64,000 bases of DNA from Chloroflexota bacterium (GTDB lineage: Bacteria > Chloroflexota > Anaerolineae > UBA2200), in NCBI GenBank assembly GCA_014360755.1, contig JACIWX010000001.1, positions 248,001-312,000 of the forward strand. Reading direction: 5' to 3'. The first letter of the stretch is position 1; the number at the start of each line of letters is the position of its first letter. Under the pieces are notes generated by a model, which made no database searches, was not told the origin of the DNA, and was given only the letters and a program-made list of their open reading frames with translations. A program made the position numbers and the translations under genes. Below, one piece after another: positions 62,068 to 64,000 of the stretch.

Positions 62068-63402
62068 ATGGCGCGCATTCTATGCATCAATCCCTGGATT
62101 TATGACTTTGCGGCTTACAATTTATGGATTGAGCCGTTAGGCTTGTTGACTGTGGCAGGCGTGCTACGTCAGGCTGGACATGAGGTAGCATTGGTTGATT
62201 GCCTGGACCGGCATCACCCTGCGGCACCAGCACCAATCTCTACCCGAGATGCCTACGGTTGTGGCCATTTTGCCAAGGTTGAACTGCCAAAGCCTCGCGC
62301 CATAGCCCATGTTCGGCGTCGCTGGGGACGCTATGGCTTACCTGTAGAGATCTTTGAGGCAGAATTGGCTGCCCAACCACGTCCTGATGCCGTGCTGGTC
62401 ACTTCGATGATGACCTACTGGTACCCAGGGCCTTTCGAGGTGATATGGCGTGTCAAAGCGCGCTGGCCAGGCGTGCCTGTGGCTTTGGGTGGCGTGTATG
62501 CCTCACTGTGCACCGAGCATGCTCGCGCCTATTCTGGAGCAGATGCCGTGCTCAGCGGGCCTGGGGAGGCGCAAGCCTTAGCGTGGGTCAATGCGGTCAC
62601 CGGCGAGTCGCGAGTATTGGCTGTCGCTCCTTCTGACATCCTTCCTGCACATGACCTGCGTCGTCCGCAAGGCTATGTGGCAATTCAGACCGCCCGAGGC
62701 TGCCCTTTTCACTGCCCTTACTGTGCGGTGCATCAGCTTGCCCCTGGAGGAATTGCGCGACGCTCCGTAGAGCAGGTAGTAAGGGAGATTGCCTGGTGCG
62801 TCGAGTCCTTGGGGGCACAGGATATTGCCTTCTACGACGATGCCTTGCTAGTTGATGCCAAGCGGCATATTCATCCCATCCTGGATGCCATTATTGAACG
62901 GGGCTTGCACGTACGCTTTCACACCCCCAATGGCCTCCATGCGCGGTATATTGACCAGCCTTTGGCGGAAAAGATGCGCCGTGCGGGTTTTGTTACGATC
63001 CGTCTGGGGCTGGAGACGATTGACCCTGAAGAGGAAAAGCGCGATGGTGGCAAGGTGGATGAGGTGGCGTTTAGCCATGCAGTGGAGGCTCTGAAAGCGA
63101 CAGGGTTCACAGCGCGCGAAGTGGCTGCATACGTGCTCGTTGGACGGCCTGGGCAAACTCTGGAGAAGGTGCGCGCTACGGTTGCTTTTGCCCATTCGCT
63201 GGGCATCCAGGTGCATGCTGCCGAGTTCTCGCCTGTGCCAGGGACTGCCGAATGGCGGAACGCGGTCAACGCAGGGTACATTCCCGCAGACGCTGACCCT
63301 CTGTTACACAATAATTCCATTTATCCATGTGCTGATGCGCAAGCGATGGAGGAGCTGAAGCAACAGATTCGAATGGGGAACCAGGCGCTGCTTTCATTGT
63401 GA
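62068..63402 (+). CDS. Cobalamin-binding-domain radical SAM protein (B12-rSAM)
   Basis: 444 residues. An N-terminal B12-binding-like domain (MARILCINPWIYDFAAYNLW, EPLGLLTVAGVLRQAGHEVAL) is followed by a radical SAM domain with the cluster motif CPFHCPYC (Cys-x3-Cys-x2-Cys) and downstream AQDIAFYDDALLVD, GFVTIRLGLETIDPEEEKR and AYVLVGRPGQTLEKVRATV. ATG at 62068 follows GAGGATT. It may be the radical SAM partner of the MEMO1-AMMECR1 fusion, but the AmmeMemoRadiSam radical SAM is normally smaller and has no B12 domain. Substrate unknown. Confidence 0.85.
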   Translation: MARILCINPWIYDFAAYNLWIEPLGLLTVAGVLRQAGHEVALVDCLDRHHPAAPAPISTRDAYGCGHFAKVELPKPRAIAHVRRRWGRYGLPVEIFEAELAAQPRPDAVLVTSMMTYWYPGPFEVIWRVKARWPGVPVALGGVYASLCTEHARAYSGADAVLSGPGEAQALAWVNAVTGESRVLAVAPSDILPAHDLRRPQGYVAIQTARGCPFHCPYCAVHQLAPGGIARRSVEQVVREIAWCVESLGAQDIAFYDDALLVDAKRHIHPILDAIIERGLHVRFHTPNGLHARYIDQPLAEKMRRAGFVTIRLGLETIDPEEEKRDGGKVDEVAFSHAVEALKATGFTAREVAAYVLVGRPGQTLEKVRATVAFAHSLGIQVHAAEFSPVPGTAEWRNAVNAGYIPADADPLLHNNSIYPCADAQAMEELKQQIRMGNQALLSL

Positions 63403-63520
63403 TACAGGGGGAATCGCTTTATTGTGCAGTTGAAAACCCTTGCTGTCCCCGTAGTTGAATTCAGGACAAGGCGCAAGGTTCCATGCGCTGGCTTTGCCTA
63501 GTGACTGGCGCGAGCACAGT

Positions 63521-63720
63521 GAGGATGTTGAAAAAGCCCTTCCAATGTCATGCTGAACCTTCGCCCCGAGCCTTGCCCTGAGCGAAGCGAAGGGAAAGCG
63601 AAGGGGAAGTGAAGCATCTCCCAGTACTCGGGAAAATACGAAAGTTACGCGAGACCCCTTCGGTGTACTCAGGGCAGGCTCTTCGCTTTGCTCAGGGTGA
63701 CAAGATTTTTCAACACTCTC
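63521..63720. mobile_element. MITE copy E, with 8-bp target duplication
   Basis: Starts GAGGATGTTGAAAAAG and ends TTCAACACTCTC, same orientation as copy B. AGCACAGT is present at 63513-63520 and 63721-63728, a perfect 8-bp duplication. Confidence 0.9.
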
Positions 63721-63733
63721 AGCACAGTGGCAG

Positions 63734-63762
63734 TTGACTTTTGTTTACACTTGATGTATAAT
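63734..63762 (+). promoter_or_regulatory. Promoter of the exported protein at the right edge
   Basis: TTGACT at 63734-63739, 17-bp spacer, TATAAT at 63757-63762. It lies within 15 bp of the right end of MITE copy E. Confidence 0.75.
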
Positions 63763-63842
63763 GGGAAATAATTAACCAATTCCTCTTTTTCTTCGCCGCC
63801 ATGCAATAAAGCCCTGTGGCCCTTTGGCACAGGAGGTGCGAA

Positions 63843-64000
63843 ATGAAACGCATACTCTGCCTCATCTTGGCTCTGGTCACCTTGGCCTGGCCTTTGCCTA
63901 TTCATGCCCGTTATCCTTCTGTTGGCAGCACTGTTCTACAGGGCACGATCAGTGGCACCGTCCGCTATAAAGACAACACTCCCGCTTCGGGTATCCAGGT
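63843..64000 (+). CDS. Exported protein, N-terminal fragment (3' end off window)
   Basis: From the ATG at 63843 (AGGAGGTGCGAA upstream) the frame encodes a signal peptide (MKRILCLILALVTLAWPLPI) and then GTISGTVRYKDNTPASGIQ, which looks like the start of a carboxypeptidase-regulatory-like beta-sandwich domain common in surface proteins. Its length and any further domains are beyond the window. Confidence 0.75.
   Translation, partial: MKRILCLILALVTLAWPLPIHARYPSVGSTVLQGTISGTVRYKDNTPASGIQ

Overview
The window is about 64 kb of a bacterial chromosome of moderate GC content, most likely from Chloroflexota, probably an Anaerolineae-like lineage. That placement is inference. It rests on an archaeal-type ATP-dependent DNA ligase, exported proteins with Thr/Pro stalks, a secreted nuclease carrying a dockerin-like and a lamin-tail domain, a short EF-Ts, and a C-terminal Tyr-Leu-Pro-Leu-Val motif on a small secreted protein. 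No phage, plasmid backbone or CRISPR array is visible. Both edges cut genes (rnpM/ylxR on the left, an exported carboxypeptidase-regulatory-like protein on the right).

Layout. 0-4 kb: the nusA-ylxR transcription/translation operon and proS, with good sigma70 promoters and a terminator-like hairpin in the nusA leader. 4.4-7.6 kb: an unusual minus-strand operon of a tRNA-guanine transglycosylase paralogue, a homologue of the Arm/Rmt/FmrO 16S rRNA methyltransferases, and a short GH3-type acyl-adenylating enzyme, with an MFS transporter divergent to it. 9-15 kb: a DEDDh exonuclease, a 45-aa lipoprotein, a split transketolase, hutI and a D-amino-acid aminotransferase. 15.2-17.4 kb: tRNA-Lys(CTT) followed by small secreted proteins, partial repeats of the tRNA region and a secreted SNase. 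17.6-23.3 kb: a phosphodiesterase-like gene, a ThDP enzyme/alcohol dehydrogenase/SCP2-like operon, and an encapsulin with its ferritin-like cargo. 23.4-30.5 kb: two paralogous PMT-type glycosyltransferases and a class A penicillin-binding protein. 30.7-34.7 kb: a decayed RAYT transposase between two REP-like palindromes, a nitroreductase, a BASS-type transporter, alanine racemase and a LivF remnant.

34.7-39.4 kb is the conserved rpsB-tsf-pyrH-frr-uppS-cdsA run, followed by a membrane sensor with no kinase, a ferredoxin and the ATP-dependent ligase. 43.7-50.7 kb holds a lipid kinase/acyltransferase/phosphoribosyltransferase/NUDIX operon and a zinc/cadmium-type efflux cluster (ArsR repressor, P1B ATPase, then nadE). 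50.7-64 kb is accessory: a toroid-repeat protein, a Yip1 protein, a probable selenoprotein of the C_GCAxxG_C_C family with an in-frame TGA and a SECIS-like hairpin, a PHP esterase, a GT4 glycosyltransferase, a MEMO1-AMMECR1 lipoprotein fusion, DUF2804 and a radical SAM protein.

Five copies of one short inverted-repeat element lie between genes; four are about 190-205 bp and one is a 123-bp deletion form. At least two are flanked by 8-bp target duplications, so this is a MITE family. The most interesting items are the TGT/Rmt/GH3 operon, the UGA-containing redox protein, the MITE family and the RAYT/REP locus.
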